DNA of 64,000 nucleotides from Pardosa pseudoannulata. Its lineage: Eukaryota; Arthropoda; Arachnida; Araneae; Lycosidae. Each line of letters begins with the position of its first letter. Within the stretch, counting starts at the first letter, position 1. The position numbers and the translations under genes were made by a program. Shown piece after piece: positions 12,060 through 23,062 of the stretch. The stretch is from positions 35,103,618-35,167,617 of the forward strand of contig CM063500.1 in NCBI GenBank assembly GCA_032207245.1, in the 5' to 3' direction. Under the pieces are notes generated by a model. The model saw only the letters and a list, made by a program, of their open reading frames with translations. It did not search any database and had not been told where the DNA came from.

Positions 12060-12690
12060 CTCTTAATGTGTCTCTGGATGGAAACCTTTCTTATTTATTG
12101 CCTTGGTATTTAAGATAAAACTTTATGATACCCTATGGATTTTAATCTTACTTTTTTGGGCAAAAAATGAAACCGAATACAACTAAGTATGAGAAGACAA
12201 CATTATTTTTCAACTTATGTTTGAAAAATTCATAGTCAACAAGTAGATTTTTCTGGTGTTAGATCTTATTAAATTATACAAAATTGTAATTTAGGAAGGC
12301 ACAAATGTCTGGTTACTGTGTCTAGACTCCTTAAGGTATACGTCTACGTTGAAAACGTCATTTTTTGCCAAAAATCATAATTTTTTTTATTTCTCTATTG
12401 TACAATTTCTACTTTTAAGCTTCTAAATCTGTTTTTGTTTTGTCTCTATGGCATTTTATAGAAAGTTACAGCTGTTTAAACATCAGTGACAGCTGTCAAA
12501 ACAAAACATATCTATTGACTTCGAAACCGGAAGTTGTGAATTTTTTGGAAGCATTTTTGGACAAAACCTTTTTAATATTTCATGAAGATTAGTTTAAACA
12601 TTTTTCTAGTATTTTGGATAATTAGTGACTTGACAATTAGAAAGTTTTTAAGCAAGAAAGTGTGCTGAATTTTAAACATGTATTTTAATT
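12060..12690. other. AT-rich stretch, nothing recognised
   Basis: No coding similarity, RNA gene or clear element ends. It contains a slightly GC-richer patch near 12470-12540 with a repeated CAGCTG / GACAGCTGTC motif, whose significance I cannot judge. Confidence 0.4.
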
Positions 12691-12885
12691 TTTTTTTAAT
12701 AGTTAATATAAGTTTTTATAATTTTAATAGTTAATATAAGTTTTTATAATTTTAATAGTTAATATAAATTTTTATAATTTTAATAGTTAATATAAGTTTT
12801 TATAATTTTAATAGTTAATATAAGTTTTTATAATTTTAATAGTTAATATAAGTTTTTATAATTTTAATAGTTAATATAGTTATTT
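12691..12885. repeat. 28-bp minisatellite, about seven copies
   Basis: The unit TTTTAATAGTTAATATAAG followed by TTTTTATAA repeats head to tail with a period of 28 bp. Copies are nearly identical; one carries AAATTT in place of AAGTTT. There are no spacers between repeats. Confidence 0.93.
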
Positions 12886-13150
12886 TAATTTTTTAATAAG
12901 TTGATTTCATAAACTTCAAATGCGCTTTTCTCAGAATATTATTTTTAATAAAATGTTGAAACTTGAAATGTGTTTTCTCAAAAAGTTCTTAAAATATTTT
13001 GTTGAAAATTATTATGAATGCTTTTGATAGTATTTACTAGTAAATGACCTAAAAGCTTTAAATTTGGATAATTTTTAATGATGTTACACTCATATTTATA
13101 TATAAAGGTAATAAAAATTCTTTAAAAATTCAATGTGTATGACTTTGAAG

Positions 13151-13298
13151 ATTTGGTTTGGTTTGGAGCACTACGATCTACTGTTTTGCACACGAGGGCT
13201 AATTAGACTGGAACCTACTGTTTAAAGCCGATTCCGAACGGCTACGACATTTATTCGAACCCGCAAACTTGGTTAAGAGCATGCTCTCCATTCATTGT
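13151..13298 (-). mobile_element. tRNA-derived SINE, minus strand, with 13-bp duplication
   Basis: On the minus strand this copy ends in the CCAAACCAAA tail and contains the family core TTAGCCCTCGTGT and a degenerate B box (GGGTTCGAA). Identical 13-bp flanks TATGACTTTGAAG at 13138-13150 and 13299-13311 are its target-site duplication. It is 148 bp, shorter than the copy at 18574, and internally diverged, including the promoter half. Confidence 0.85.
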
Positions 13299-13899
13299 TA
13301 TGACTTTGAAGGATCAAAATTTTTTGCCAAATGTAAATTTAGCAAAGATTTAAGATGATTCACTAGTCATGTATGAGAAATGTGTTGCATAAAAATTTGA
13401 AATAATTTAATTTATTAAAAAATAAGTTTTGAAAAAAACCGATTTTTTTACTAATATTTCTTTATTTATTAGAATTTTATAAAACTTAGGAATAAATTAT
13501 TTTAAGTGAATTTCTATGAATATAAAAAATAAATCTAAAAATGTAAAAGCATGAACTATCTATGAAAGAAAAAAATTCTCCGAAATAATATTAATCAATA
13601 CTGTAGTTTTGTCTAGCTGTAAATTTTAAGTCTAATTGACACAAACTTAAACCATAATTAACCATAAGTTCATATAAAAAATTATTTCTAATATATATAC
13701 TTTAAAAGTTCTCTTTTGGATAAGGAAATAGTTAGGCTTTCAGAATTTTTTTCACGTTATCTTATGCATTAATGTACTATTGTAATTTTTTAGATTTGCA
13801 GATTGTAAACAGGGCAAACATCTGTCAGATCGTCTAGTGTATATGTAAAAGATGAGAAGGATAATGAATTAAAGTAGAAATAAAAGAATGAGGTATGTA

Positions 13900-14112
13900 T
13901 TAAGTGAATAAAATAAATAAATTAAATAAATAAAATAAAATAAATGAAATAAAATAAAATAAAATAAAATAAATAAAATAAAATAATAAAATAATAATAA
14001 TTATAATAATAAATAAATAAAAATAAATAAAAATAAATAATAAATATAAAATAAATAGAATAATAGAATAATCAAATAATAAAAATAAAATAAATAAAAT
14101 AATAATAATAAA
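13900..14112. repeat. AAATA-type simple repeat
   Basis: About 210 bp of imperfect AAATA/AAAT/AAT repeats (for example AAATAAAATAAAATAA). Low-complexity sequence with no other content. Confidence 0.95.
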
Positions 14113-14388
14113 ATATGATAGCGTGTATTCAAAATTATATCACTGATACAGTCTTTTTTCTGTTATGGGACAGAACCTTCCTCGAAAGCTGAAAAACCGA
14201 AGAGGATTTTCCCCTAGGAATTTTCGTGTATGCGAGTACAGGAATGTTTTAAATATGTAAACAGTATTTATACTTTACACATTTAAGACAAAAATTACAA
14301 CAGTAATCGCATTTACTTAAACGTGTCAGTGCTAATTATTAAGGTTAGTTACAAATAGAGTAACCTTATAGAGTAATCAACATTAATC

Positions 14389-14530
14389 ATCATTGCTTTC
14401 TGAGAGAGGCGAAGAGTCTTGTGTTGGGGGCGGAGGAGAGGCTCTCACTTGACTCGTAGTAGCAGAGACTCTTCTGCTGGAGGCACTGACGGTAGATCTG
14501 GGGTTTTACCCTGGAACGAAACATGGTGTA
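14389..14530 (-). pseudogene. C-terminal coding remnant, second copy, unknown protein
   Basis: Read on the minus strand, one frame gives RSTVSASSRRVSATTSQ, then VRASPPPPTQDSSPLSESND and a stop at about 14389. The other copy (15406-15681) carries a diverged, frame-shifted version of the same tail (VRASPKPPTQDCSPLLE). Preservation of the Ser/Pro-rich reading frame between the copies suggests it was once the C-terminus of a protein. I do not recognise the family. Confidence 0.45.
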
Positions 14531-14725
14531 GTGTCACTGGAACGGTGATCCCTCATTTTTCTCTGTTAATGGGGACCAGTACCTTCCTTGAAAGCTGAAA
14601 AACCGCGAAGGAGGATTTGCCCCTAGGAATTTTCGTGTATGAGAGTACACGAATGTTTTAAATATGTAAACAGTATTTATACTTTACACATTTAAGACAA
14701 AAATTGCATCAGTAAAAGCATTTAC

Positions 14726-15258
14726 CACACTTAAGAGGACAGTGGTTTCACAGTAAAACCTCTTGTTAATCAATTTTTTCTCTAATTTTTGGAGAAATAG
14801 GAATGTTTTTTTTTTCAATTTTTTTTTATTTTTTGTCATTTAAAACTTACAATAGATGATAGTATTGCATTTAATTAATTTTTCTTTTGAGATATGTATT
14901 CATACTTGCTGTAGCTGGAAAAGTTAGTAATTGAATATGTTTTCATTTATGACCCCAAACAAAAATATCTATTCAAACAACACTTATAAATTGTTGAACT
15001 ATTTATTTATTATACTTTTTTAAGAACAATTATTTACTGTTCTTCCAATATAATTAAAATTTTATAAAGTATTATGTTCACGCTGTACAAGGGGGCGGGT
15101 TTGCCAGTTCCCCCCCCCCTCAATCCCTCCAATGGTATCCTCTAAGGCAAACCCCTCTAAAGATTGTAAAATAATTGCATTTATAATGTTTATAGATAAT
15201 GTTTATAAAGAAATTTCATTAAAATTTCAAAGAATTTATGTGGGTGCCCTTTAAAGGG
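14726..15258. mobile_element. Possible insertion in the duplicated segment, TTAA at right
   Basis: Relative to the first copy, where CATTTAC is followed directly by TTAAACGTGTCAG, the second copy has about 530 bp inserted. The insert ends CCCTTTAAAGGG just before TTAA (15259-15262), as a piggyBac-like end would. A TTAA at 14731-14734 could mark the left end, but the sequence after it (GAGGACAG) does not mirror the right end. The insert also has a C-rich patch (15092-15135). Family assignment is weak. Confidence 0.35.
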
Positions 15259-15329
15259 TTAAACGTGTCAGTCCTAATAAATAAGGTTAATTACAAAACG
15301 TTATACAGTAATAAACATTAATCAACATT

Positions 15330-15700
15330 CCTTTCTAAAAGAGGCGAACAGTCTTGTGTTGGTGGCTTAGGAGAGGCTCTCACATCACTCTTAGAAGTCT
15401 TAGGCTCAATCGGAAACTCTTCTGGATGCGCTGATGGTAGAGCCAGGAGGCTTTACTTTGGAGAGAAACATGGCGATGAGTAGTTGTTGTCTTTGTTTTT
15501 CCTTTTCTTTCAAAATCCCCCTGTACAAGGAAATAAGCCCGTGAACGTGATTGCTGAACTCGACAGAGCGAACCATTTTGTCTTCAATGTCCTGTGCAAA
15601 TTCTTGCCATGTTGCACAATAGCTGCTGATTCTCCAGGGTAATGCCACGCTTTTCAGTCTGTTCTTCGTCTTCCTCTTCATTTTCTTCCTTACTTGCAGA
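15330..15700 (-). pseudogene. Degraded coding remnant, helical and acidic, unknown family
   Basis: A 91-residue minus-strand ORF (15406-15681) includes WQEFAQDIEDKMVRSVEFSN and LYRGILKEKEKQRQQLLIAM, which look helical. A frameshift upstream leads to an acidic N-terminal stretch (SASKEENEEEDEEQTEK, near 15660-15700) and another downstream leads to the Ser/Pro tail shared with 14389-14530. The helical segment with WxxFxxxIxxxM loosely recalls the short helical domain in BESS-motif or Harbinger accessory proteins, but this is a guess. It is most likely a relic of a transposon-encoded or duplicated cellular protein. Moderate confidence that it was coding; low confidence on function. Confidence 0.45.
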
Positions 15701-16120
15701 CATTGTCATCTCAAGAGTCTTTGATATGTAGTCTGAGTCAACTCATCTCTTTGTTTGACATGCAGGGATCCTTCTCTCTCGCTCATCAACATGAAACAAA
15801 GCTCCTTTCCGCAATGTGGCTGACAACATAGTTGTATTTTTCATTTTTATTTTTTGATGAATATTTTGGGAAAACCCGCGATGCACTGAAGTCCCAAAAC
15901 ATGAAGCGCGAAGTGGCGAGTTAACAGTGTATATTTCATTACACATAAATTAAAATTCCTCACAGAATTATTTATTTATAAATTGATGTTACTAAGGAAA
16001 TAGAAATATGAAAACAGATTAAACTCTTAAAACTAAAATTTCAAAATTTATAACAACAAACAAGTTTTTGGATGCAAAAGTTGTAATATCTGTGAACTCG
16101 TGATATTATGATATTAGGAC

Positions 16121-17014
16121 TTAGCATATAGCCCATCATATAACGGGATTAGTAAAATTTTTAATATTCCAGAACTGTTAAGTACCTAATGAGGCAGGTA
16201 AAAAATGGTTTGTTTTTTGGCTGAGAATTATCTGGTTCACTCTTTATAATTTATTTATCATCATACTCCTTTAGAGTCCCCCGATCCTGTGAATGCAGTT
16301 TAGCATCACATTAAATTCATTTAGTCAAACCGTGTGGTTATGTATAATAAACAAACACACAAAAGAACAAACTTCTGAATTTCCAAATATATATAAATTC
16401 AAACTTAGATATTTATTAGTCCTTGAAATAGACTCCTTATATGAAAAGAATTTGTTTTTAATACCGGTGATAAAATTTTCATTGCAACAAAAAATAATCG
16501 ATGATTAAATTTAAAATTATCCCATATGTACCTAATTTTTATTTAAGCCAAATATAAAAGAAAATCCTTTACGTAATATCTAACTTCAGTGATAAATTAT
16601 CTGAAAATAATACGGACGATATTTAAATAGTTTAAAATATGAAATGATTAAATGAGATGTTTAAAGGAATGACGTCACAATGCTAGAAAAATTGTTATTT
16701 TTGCCTATTCATTAAATGATAAATGGATAAATTTAATCGTCTGTTCTTAACCGGGGAAAATAGGGCTTGACATGAGGGCATTAAACTCTCCAAAAATTTG
16801 GAAGGATTGAATTTCGAAAATTTTAAAGACGACAGTATTTTTTGCTGTGATATGAAGCATATTTTTATAAATTTATTTTAGAATAGGATGGATAGTTTAG
16901 GAGAAAATAAGCTTTATTCTCCTTGAATGGATGCCTCTATCCATTCCAGATCCAACCGCTTCATAAATTGAAGGACAGACGGGCAGATAACATAGGCTAT
17001 TATTATATAGGGGA
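16121..17014 (-). mobile_element. Helitron-like non-autonomous element, copy 2
   Basis: On the minus strand the 5' end is A|TCCCCTATATAATAATAG at 17014 and the 3' end is CCCGTTATATGATGGGCTATATGCTAA at 16121. The near-palindrome before CTAA holds a G-T pair. Internal blocks such as the run around TTAAGAGCAGGC and TGACGTCATT are shared with the copies at 10214 and 21211. The 3' flanking base is G rather than the expected T on the minus strand, so the last base call of the boundary is less certain than in copy 1. It is 894 bp with no open frame of note. Confidence 0.68.
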
Positions 17015-18415
17015 TAATTCATATGATATTTATCTCCAATTATGAAAGCTCTAAATATATTTTCAAGTTTAAATTGAGTATAATTGTAACAAGTGGTGTA
17101 AATAGTTTAATTTGCTGTTCCATACATGTTACGCAAAAACTAAATAGTTATAAAAAACCATGAAATAATTGCCTCTGGCTTATAAATTTTTATAATTTTA
17201 AAGATTTAATAATTTTGAAACATCCTAAAATCATTTACCCACATTTACATCTTATTTATTTATTTTATTTTTCATTTACTGAAACTAAATCTCAAGAAAT
17301 ATTATGTAAGAGAGAAATAGTTATTTGATTTGTTTCAATGAAAGATTTAAAGTTTCAAAACGTGGAATTATGTCTATACTACACATTAAACTTTAAATGC
17401 AATAAAGGTTTTCTGATATATTCGAAGGCATACCAGAAACTAACTGTATAAAGTAGTAAAGTGCTTTTAAGGAAATTAAACTGAATATTACATACTGTCT
17501 ATATAGGAGTGATACAAAGGTTTTAGACGATATCAGTATTAAGTCTGCTGCCGTGACATTGCATTAATGATATTCAAGAGAAACTGAACATTCTTAACCA
17601 ATGTTTGTGATACTAATTTAACTATTCTTATCATTAGTGAATTCATATGTGATAACTACTAGCCTGAAATCTTTGTATCAATATATTTCTACACAACAAA
17701 TAGTATGAGGAACGTTTCAAAACTTTAGAGATTAACATTCTAAAATATAAACATTTCAAAATATTTAGAAAATATAAATTTATGCCTAGTTTCTTATAAT
17801 CTGTATTTCAAAATTTATTTTCTCATTCTTTTCTTCGCTACTAATTATTTGTGAAATAAAACATTTTATTATCTACTTGTATTATAAATTATCTTTTATA
17901 TTATATTTAAATTATAAAGGTAAACAATATTTTAATGTTATTTTATTTATTCTTTATCATATTTATATTTTATTGTTGATATTGTACGTTGATTTTTTAG
18001 AAAAAATCTAATATTAAGTATAAGTACATATCTGTCTCTATAATAAAAACACATAACAATTATTTCAAAATCTATATCCAGATAGACAGTTGATTTGAAA
18101 ATCTGTAATCTCTTTGAATATAAAGTTTGTTAATTAAAGGTTTTTAATTTTGGAGATAAGGTGGTATAAAGAATAATATATTAAGAGGTTGATTGTACTA
18201 TTAAACATTGAGAATTTATTGATGTTGTTATACCCCAAAAAATTAAATATTATTTATATAAGAATGCGTTTATGTGTGTGAAGAGAGTTTATATAAAAAT
18301 GCATATTGATGCGTCAATATTTCTTGTTTTATTGTTTATTTCAGATTAATAGTTCTTGTTCTTTACTTAAGTGGAGAAAGCTTAAATTTAAGAAGAGATT
18401 TACAATCTAAAATAA
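17015..18415. other. AT-rich stretch, nothing recognised
   Basis: About 1.4 kb without a long open frame, repeat periodicity or element ends that I can see on either strand. Confidence 0.4.
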
Positions 18416-18573
18416 GATAGATTGTTAATCTATTAGAGATTTAACACTTCTGCGCGATAATGTCGTGCCAGCTTTGCAAAGAGTTGCATTATCTACCGTC
18501 ACGTTTACGCAAGATGGAGCAACTAGTCATACTGCTAATTCAGTCAAAGATTTCCTGATCCAGACATTCGGGG

Positions 18574-18759
18574 CCGAACGATGGCCGATTGGTTAGGGTG
18601 CTGGCCTTCAGTACCGGAGTTCCTGGGTTCGAATCCCACTGTGGCATGGATGTTTGTAGTCGTTCGGACTCGGCTTTATGCTGTAGGTCCCGGTCTGATT
18701 AGCCCTCGTGTTGCAAAAAGTAGACCGTAGTATTCCCAACTAAACCAAACCAAACCAAA
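18574..18759 (+). mobile_element. tRNA-derived SINE, most complete copy, 14-bp duplication
   Basis: The head carries RNA polymerase III promoter boxes: A box TGGCCGATTGGTTAGGGTG and B box GGTTCGAATCC, most like a tRNA-Leu or tRNA-Ser head. The body has GGTCCCGGTCTGATTAGCCC and the tail is repeated CCAAA. Identical 14-bp copies of CCAGACATTCGGGG flank it at 18560-18573 and 18760-18773. It was presumably mobilised by a LINE. This 186-bp copy serves as the reference for the copies at 13151, 42251, 49893 and 50355. Confidence 0.93.
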
Positions 18760-18807
18760 CCAGACATTCGGGGAAGATAGATTGTTAATCTATTATAGAT
18801 TTAACAC

Positions 18808-19199
18808 TTCTGCGGTATAATGTCGTGCCAGCTTTGCAAAGAGCTGAGCTATCTACCGTCACTTTTATGCAAGATGGAGCAACTAGTCCCACTGCTAATT
18901 CGGTCAAGGATTTCCTGATCCAGACATTCGAGGAAGACAAAATCACTAGCAGGCGTTTCAGGTTACCATGGATTCCTCGGTCTCCAAATTTGATCCCGGC
19001 AGACTTTTGGTTGTGGGGATATTTGAAATCTCGGGTGTAACGATCCAATCCACCCAATCTCTCTGAACTGAAAGATGCGATCCGCCGAGCATGCATACAA
19101 CCGGACCTGCTGCATTCTGCCGTTGTTGGATTTGTGACTCGCCTACAGTGTGTTATCCCCTGTGGTGGTGGTCATGTGGAACACATACTGTTGTATTAA
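18808..19199 (+). pseudogene. DDE transposase C-terminal half, broken
   Basis: One frame runs from about 18808 to the TAA at 19197-19199 with a single internal stop at 19038-19040. It reads TVTFMQDGATSPTANSVKDF, then PWIPRSPNLIPADFWLWGYL and ELKDAIRRACIQ. QDGA and ADFWLWGYLKS are conserved blocks of Tc1/mariner-superfamily transposases of the kind common in arthropods. The expected SPDLTP motif reads SPNLIP, so a catalytic aspartate appears replaced by asparagine. A second, partial copy of the QDGA region lies upstream at 18421-18573 (PALQRVALSTVTFTQDGATS). The N-terminal half is absent. Dead copy. Confidence 0.8.
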
Positions 19200-19406
19200 A
19201 CGATTTCGAGGTTTTCTGTTTGTTATTTGAATTTCTTTTTCTTTGTCTTTTTACATCAGCGCCCTCTATTGACTCTTTTTGCTTTATTTTTTTTCTGTTT
19301 TAAAAAAATCTCATGTCCTAGCGATATTAACCCTGCAAACCGGTTTTTTTTAGTTTAGGTAATTTTTCCGGTTATTAGGAATTTATACGGACTTTTTGAT
19401 CACCCG

Positions 19407-19510
19407 ATAAAATAAAATAAATAAAATAAATGAAATGAGTAAAATAAAATAAATACAATGAAATGAAATAAGTAAAATAAAATTAAAAAATGAAATAAAA
19501 GAAGTAGGTA
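19407..19510. repeat. AAATA-type simple repeat
   Basis: Imperfect AAATAAAATAAATGAAAT repeats directly follow the right end of the transposon remnant. An open frame on the minus strand here is repeat translation only. Confidence 0.9.
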
Positions 19511-19611
19511 TGTGTTAAGCGCAGTTAGTGTTAAATAAATTAAAAAATTAATACGAAAATTAAGGAAAAGGATTCTTGAAGTTTCGTACGGTGATACGAA
19601 AAACTGCTGTC

Positions 19612-20490
19612 CCAAATTTCATGCAAGTATTTTGTTTCGTTTGAGATAAATAGTGTTAACATTCATCCATACTAAACGTTTTATATATTAGGTGACAGAC
19701 TCAAATATAAAAAATCCTTAAAAATCCTCTAAATGTCTCAAATTCCATGAAAATATTTCGCTTCGTTTGAGCTGAATAGTGTTAACATTCATCCATTCTA
19801 AACGTTTTATATATTATGTGATAAAGTCGAATATAAAAAAAAATCCTTAGAAATCCTCCAAATATCCCTATTTTCATGAAAGTATTTTTCTTCGTTTGAG
19901 CTCAATAGTGTTAACATTCATCCATATTAAACGTTTTATATATTATATGATAGACTCGAGTATAAAAAAAATCCTTAGAAATCCTCCAAATATCCCTATT
20001 TTCATGCAAGTATTTTTCTTCGTTTGAGCTCAATAGTGTTAACATTCATCCATACTAAACGTTTTATATCTTATATGATAGACTCGAATATAAAAAAATC
20101 CTTAGAAATCCTCCAGATATTCCTATTTTCATGCAAGTATTTTGCTTCGTTTGAGCTCAACAGTTTTAACATTCAACCATACTACACGTTTATTTATTAT
20201 ATGATAGACGCGAATATAAAACAAAATCCTTAGAAATCCTCCAAATGTCCGAAATTTCATGCAAGTATTTCGCTTCGTTTAAGCTCAGTAGTGTTAACAT
20301 TCATCCCTACTAAATGTTTTATATATTAGGTGATATACTCGAATATAAAACAAAATCCTTAGAAATCCTCCAAATGTCCGAAATTTCATGCAAGTATTTC
20401 GCTTCGTTTGAGCTCAATAGTGTTAACATTCATCCATACTAAACGTTTTATATATTAGGTGACAGGCTCGAATATTAAAAAAAATCCTTA
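19612..20490. repeat. 128-bp tandem array, seven units
   Basis: The block TTCGTTTGAGCTCAATAGTG begins at about 19636, 19762, 19891, 20019, 20146, 20274 and 20403, a period of 126-129 bp. Each unit also holds AACATTCATCCATACTAAAC and TCCTTAGAAATCCTCCAAAT. Divergence between units is low, and no frame is conserved. Confidence 0.95.
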
Positions 20491-21210
20491 GAAAACCAGT
20501 TCATTGTGTTCCAGTACCAAAAGAAATAAAAATAATGAAAAATAATAAGAAGAATGGAATAAAGCCTTCCTATTCTTTTCTCTAACACTAATTAATGTCC
20601 TATTAATCAAATCGAATTCAAACTGCTAAGATAATTCTTTTGCCAATGACTGTCCATAATCAAATATTAATATTAATAAAGCAGAAGCTCGTAAAAATTA
20701 ATGGCACTAATATCTCAGAGTGCATTATGAATCAAAGTTACTTCAGATAATCAATTATGAGGACATATGAGAAAAAAATAGACTATGTATGTGAAAACCT
20801 TCATATAGACAATACGTGAGACTAATTGGATGGTATTCAAGTGAAAAATCGCCAAATGTGACTTACAAAGGAAGCTAAAATATTAAAATTATTTTATGTG
20901 CAGTTTTGATATTACTATGGTGAATTATTCAGTGTTATTAAAACATGCAGAAAAGAAATTTCAAAGCTAAGCATTTGATGAGTAAAAATTAGAAACTAAG
21001 TATACAAATTTAGATTAAAGAAAAACATAATGAAAGATAAATTAAAAGATTGTTTATGCCTTTCGTAATTAAGTCTTTTTTTATCAATATGTTTGAATTT
21101 GTTACATTTTTAATCGATTAACTTGATTTTAATACGTAATCATTCGAAGTATATTTCTTTAAAAGGAGCTTAATATTTTGTTGTTAAGTATTGTTAAAAG
21201 TTATTGTTTA
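20490..21210. other. AT-rich stretch, nothing recognised
   Basis: No ORF, repeat period or element terminus recognised on either strand. Confidence 0.4.
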
Positions 21211-21909
21211 TCCCCTAATATAATAATAGCCTACGTTATCTGTCCTTCTTTCCTCGAATTTATGAAGTTATTAGACCTGGAATGAATAGAAGCATCCATA
21301 TTGGATTTTTGGCGAGTTAGGGCTAACAAAGTTCAAAGCGAGTTCGGAAACTTTCGAAATGTACCGCTATCCCCCTTTTAGATCGTTTAATGCATTATTT
21401 CAAACCCTAATTTCCTTGGTTAAGAGCAGGCGATTAAATTCATCCCTTTATCACATAGTAAGTAGATAAAAATAACATATTTTCTAGCCTTATGACGTCA
21501 TTCTTTTAACCATCTCATTTAATCATTTCTTATTTGAAATTATTTAAATATCGTCTGTATTATTTTCATACATTTTATCACTGAACTTAGATATTACGTG
21601 AATAATTTTCTTTTATATTTGGCTTAAATAACAGATTAAGTACATATGGGATAATTTAAAATTTAATCATGGATTATTTTTTGTTGCAATGAAAATTTTA
21701 TCTCCGGTATTAACAACAAATTCTTTTCATAAAAGTCTAGGAGTCGATTCCACTGACTTATAAATATCTAGCGTTTAAAATTATTAAGAAATTTGTTCGT
21801 TTGTTTGTTTGTTTTCATACATAACAACACGATTTGCAATCGATTCTCTAAATTATTCTGGAAAATTAAAAATTTTACTGATCCTGTTATATGGCTGGCT
21901 ACAAGCTAA
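21211..21909 (+). mobile_element. Helitron-like non-autonomous element, copy 3
   Basis: Begins A|TCCCCTAATATAATAATAGC and ends CTACAAGCTAA|T, with a decayed palindrome (CCTGTTATATGGCTGG) before the end. Internal blocks match copies 1 and 2, including GGTTAAGAGCAGGCGATTAA and TTATGACGTCATT. It is 699 bp and has no coding frame. Confidence 0.65.
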
Positions 21910-22014
21910 TATATAACTAATAGTCTTCGAAGTTATTAAGTAGTGGATTCTTTCATCAGTACAATGATTCTCAAACTTTCTGGAGTCTGGGCGCTTTTAA
22001 AATACTATAAATAA

Positions 22015-22585
22015 TTAGCATATAGCCCGTAATATGATGGGATCAGTACAATTATTAATTTTCCAGGATTGTTATGTACCCTATGACGTAAATGAAAAAT
22101 GGTTTGCTTTTTGGCTGAGAATTATCTGGTACACTCTCAATAATTTGTTTATCTTTACTGACTCTATGTTAGTTTATTTTGTCATATTGCATGATAGGAT
22201 GGACTAATAAATGCAAGGGACTAATAAATATCTAGCATTTAAGTTATATATCTTTGAAAATTAAGGTTTGTTCATTTCTGTGTTTAATTTTCATGCATAA
22301 CCACACGGTTTGCATCCGATTCAGTTAATTTTGGACATCATATATACCGCCAAATAATCACTGTCAATATTAAATCCTCTGCTGTCCATCCTATTACATA
22401 ATATTACAAGATAAATTAAAGTTGTCAACTAACATACGGTCAGTAAAAATAAACAAACTATTGAACGTGTACTAGATATTTCTTAGAAAAAACAAACCAT
22501 TTTTTTACCTTCACAATAGGGTACCTTACAATTCAGGAATATTAAAAATTTTACTGATTCCGTCAAATGACGGGCTATATGCTAG
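22015..22585. mobile_element. Helitron-like element with two outward 3' ends
   Basis: Both ends are versions of the 3' terminus of the Helitron-like family, in opposite orientation. The left end, on the minus strand, reads CCCATCATATTACGGGCTATATGCTAA|T; the right end reads CCGTCAAATGACGGGCTATATGCTAG|T. About 90 bp at each end are inverted copies of each other, sharing CAAACCATTTTT and AGGGTAC. No 5' terminus is visible inside. It could be a fusion of two copies, or the family may be a fold-back element rather than a Helitron. Confidence 0.6.
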
Positions 22586-22749
22586 TTATTAGATAAGAGC
22601 TTCATTGAAAATTTTTATGTTCATTCTATTAACATACAATAAATACAATTATAAAATAGGTATAAAATAGCTTTTTCACTAGATACAGGAATTACATGGC
22701 AAACTTGTCAAGTTTAGCATGTGTGAAATCTGAAATGTTACAATATAAA

Positions 22750-22800
22750 TAAAACAACAACAACAATAACAATAATAATAATAATAAGAAGAAGAAAATG
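22750..22800. repeat. CAA/AAT/AAG trinucleotide repeat
   Basis: A compound trinucleotide run (ACAACAACAACAATAACAAT, then AATAATAAGAAGAAGAA) directly precedes the mariner fragment. Confidence 0.9.
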
Positions 22801-22814
22801 AATTGTTTTGCAGC

Positions 22815-23062
22815 ATTTTGTCGTGGTCGTGCTCCAGTCAGTGATGAATCTCCTGGAGTGATTCTAAAGAACATTGATGCTCTGCTCAAGATGATCGAAG
22901 ATGCTCGGCTTGTCACGTATCGTGAGATAGAGGCATCCATTGGTACATCACAGACTGCAATACATTAGGTTTTACACGAACATTTAGCTGCTAAAAAGAT
23001 TTGTTCGAGATGGATTCGGCACAATTTGAGAGAGCTGCCAAATTTGGAATATTTTGGAATTT
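22815..23062 (+). pseudogene. Mariner transposase fragment (DNA-binding region)
   Basis: One frame reads RGRAPVSDESPGVILKNIDA, then MIEDARLVTYREIEASIGTS and, after an in-frame TAG, VLHEHLAAKKICSRWIRHNL. This is the second DNA-binding helix and linker of a mariner transposase; the family pattern is VTYxEIEASLG followed by ILHEHL and KxCSRWIPHNL. No catalytic part and no inverted repeats are seen nearby, so it is a truncated relic. It belongs to a different mariner subgroup from the element at 5931, judged by the different residues in the same region. Confidence 0.85.

Larger units (their letters stand above)
14150..15490 (-). repeat. Two-copy duplication holding the 3' end of a broken gene
   Basis: Two related segments lie head to tail. 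A non-coding block with CCTAGGAATTTTCGTGTATG is at 14212 and again at 14633, and a block with GTCTTGTGTTGG is at 14417 and 15350. The second copy is stretched by about 530 bp of extra sequence (about 14726-15258). On the minus strand the two blocks represent the 3' non-coding part and the last codons of the remnant described at 14389-15700. Confidence 0.75.
18416..19405 (+). mobile_element. 5'-truncated Tc1/mariner-superfamily element
   Basis: The right end reads, inverted, GGGTGATCAAAAAGTCCGTA (ending 19405), a terminus typical of IS630/Tc1/mariner-type elements. The left inverted repeat is missing, and the element begins abruptly in the catalytic part of the transposase. A 160-bp segment near its start is duplicated, and a SINE sits in the first copy, so the duplicate is now offset by 360 bp. 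Confidence 0.7.

Noticed and set aside
12691..12885. CRISPR-like short direct repeats
   Set aside because: The 28-bp units are contiguous without spacers, and the setting is eukaryotic.
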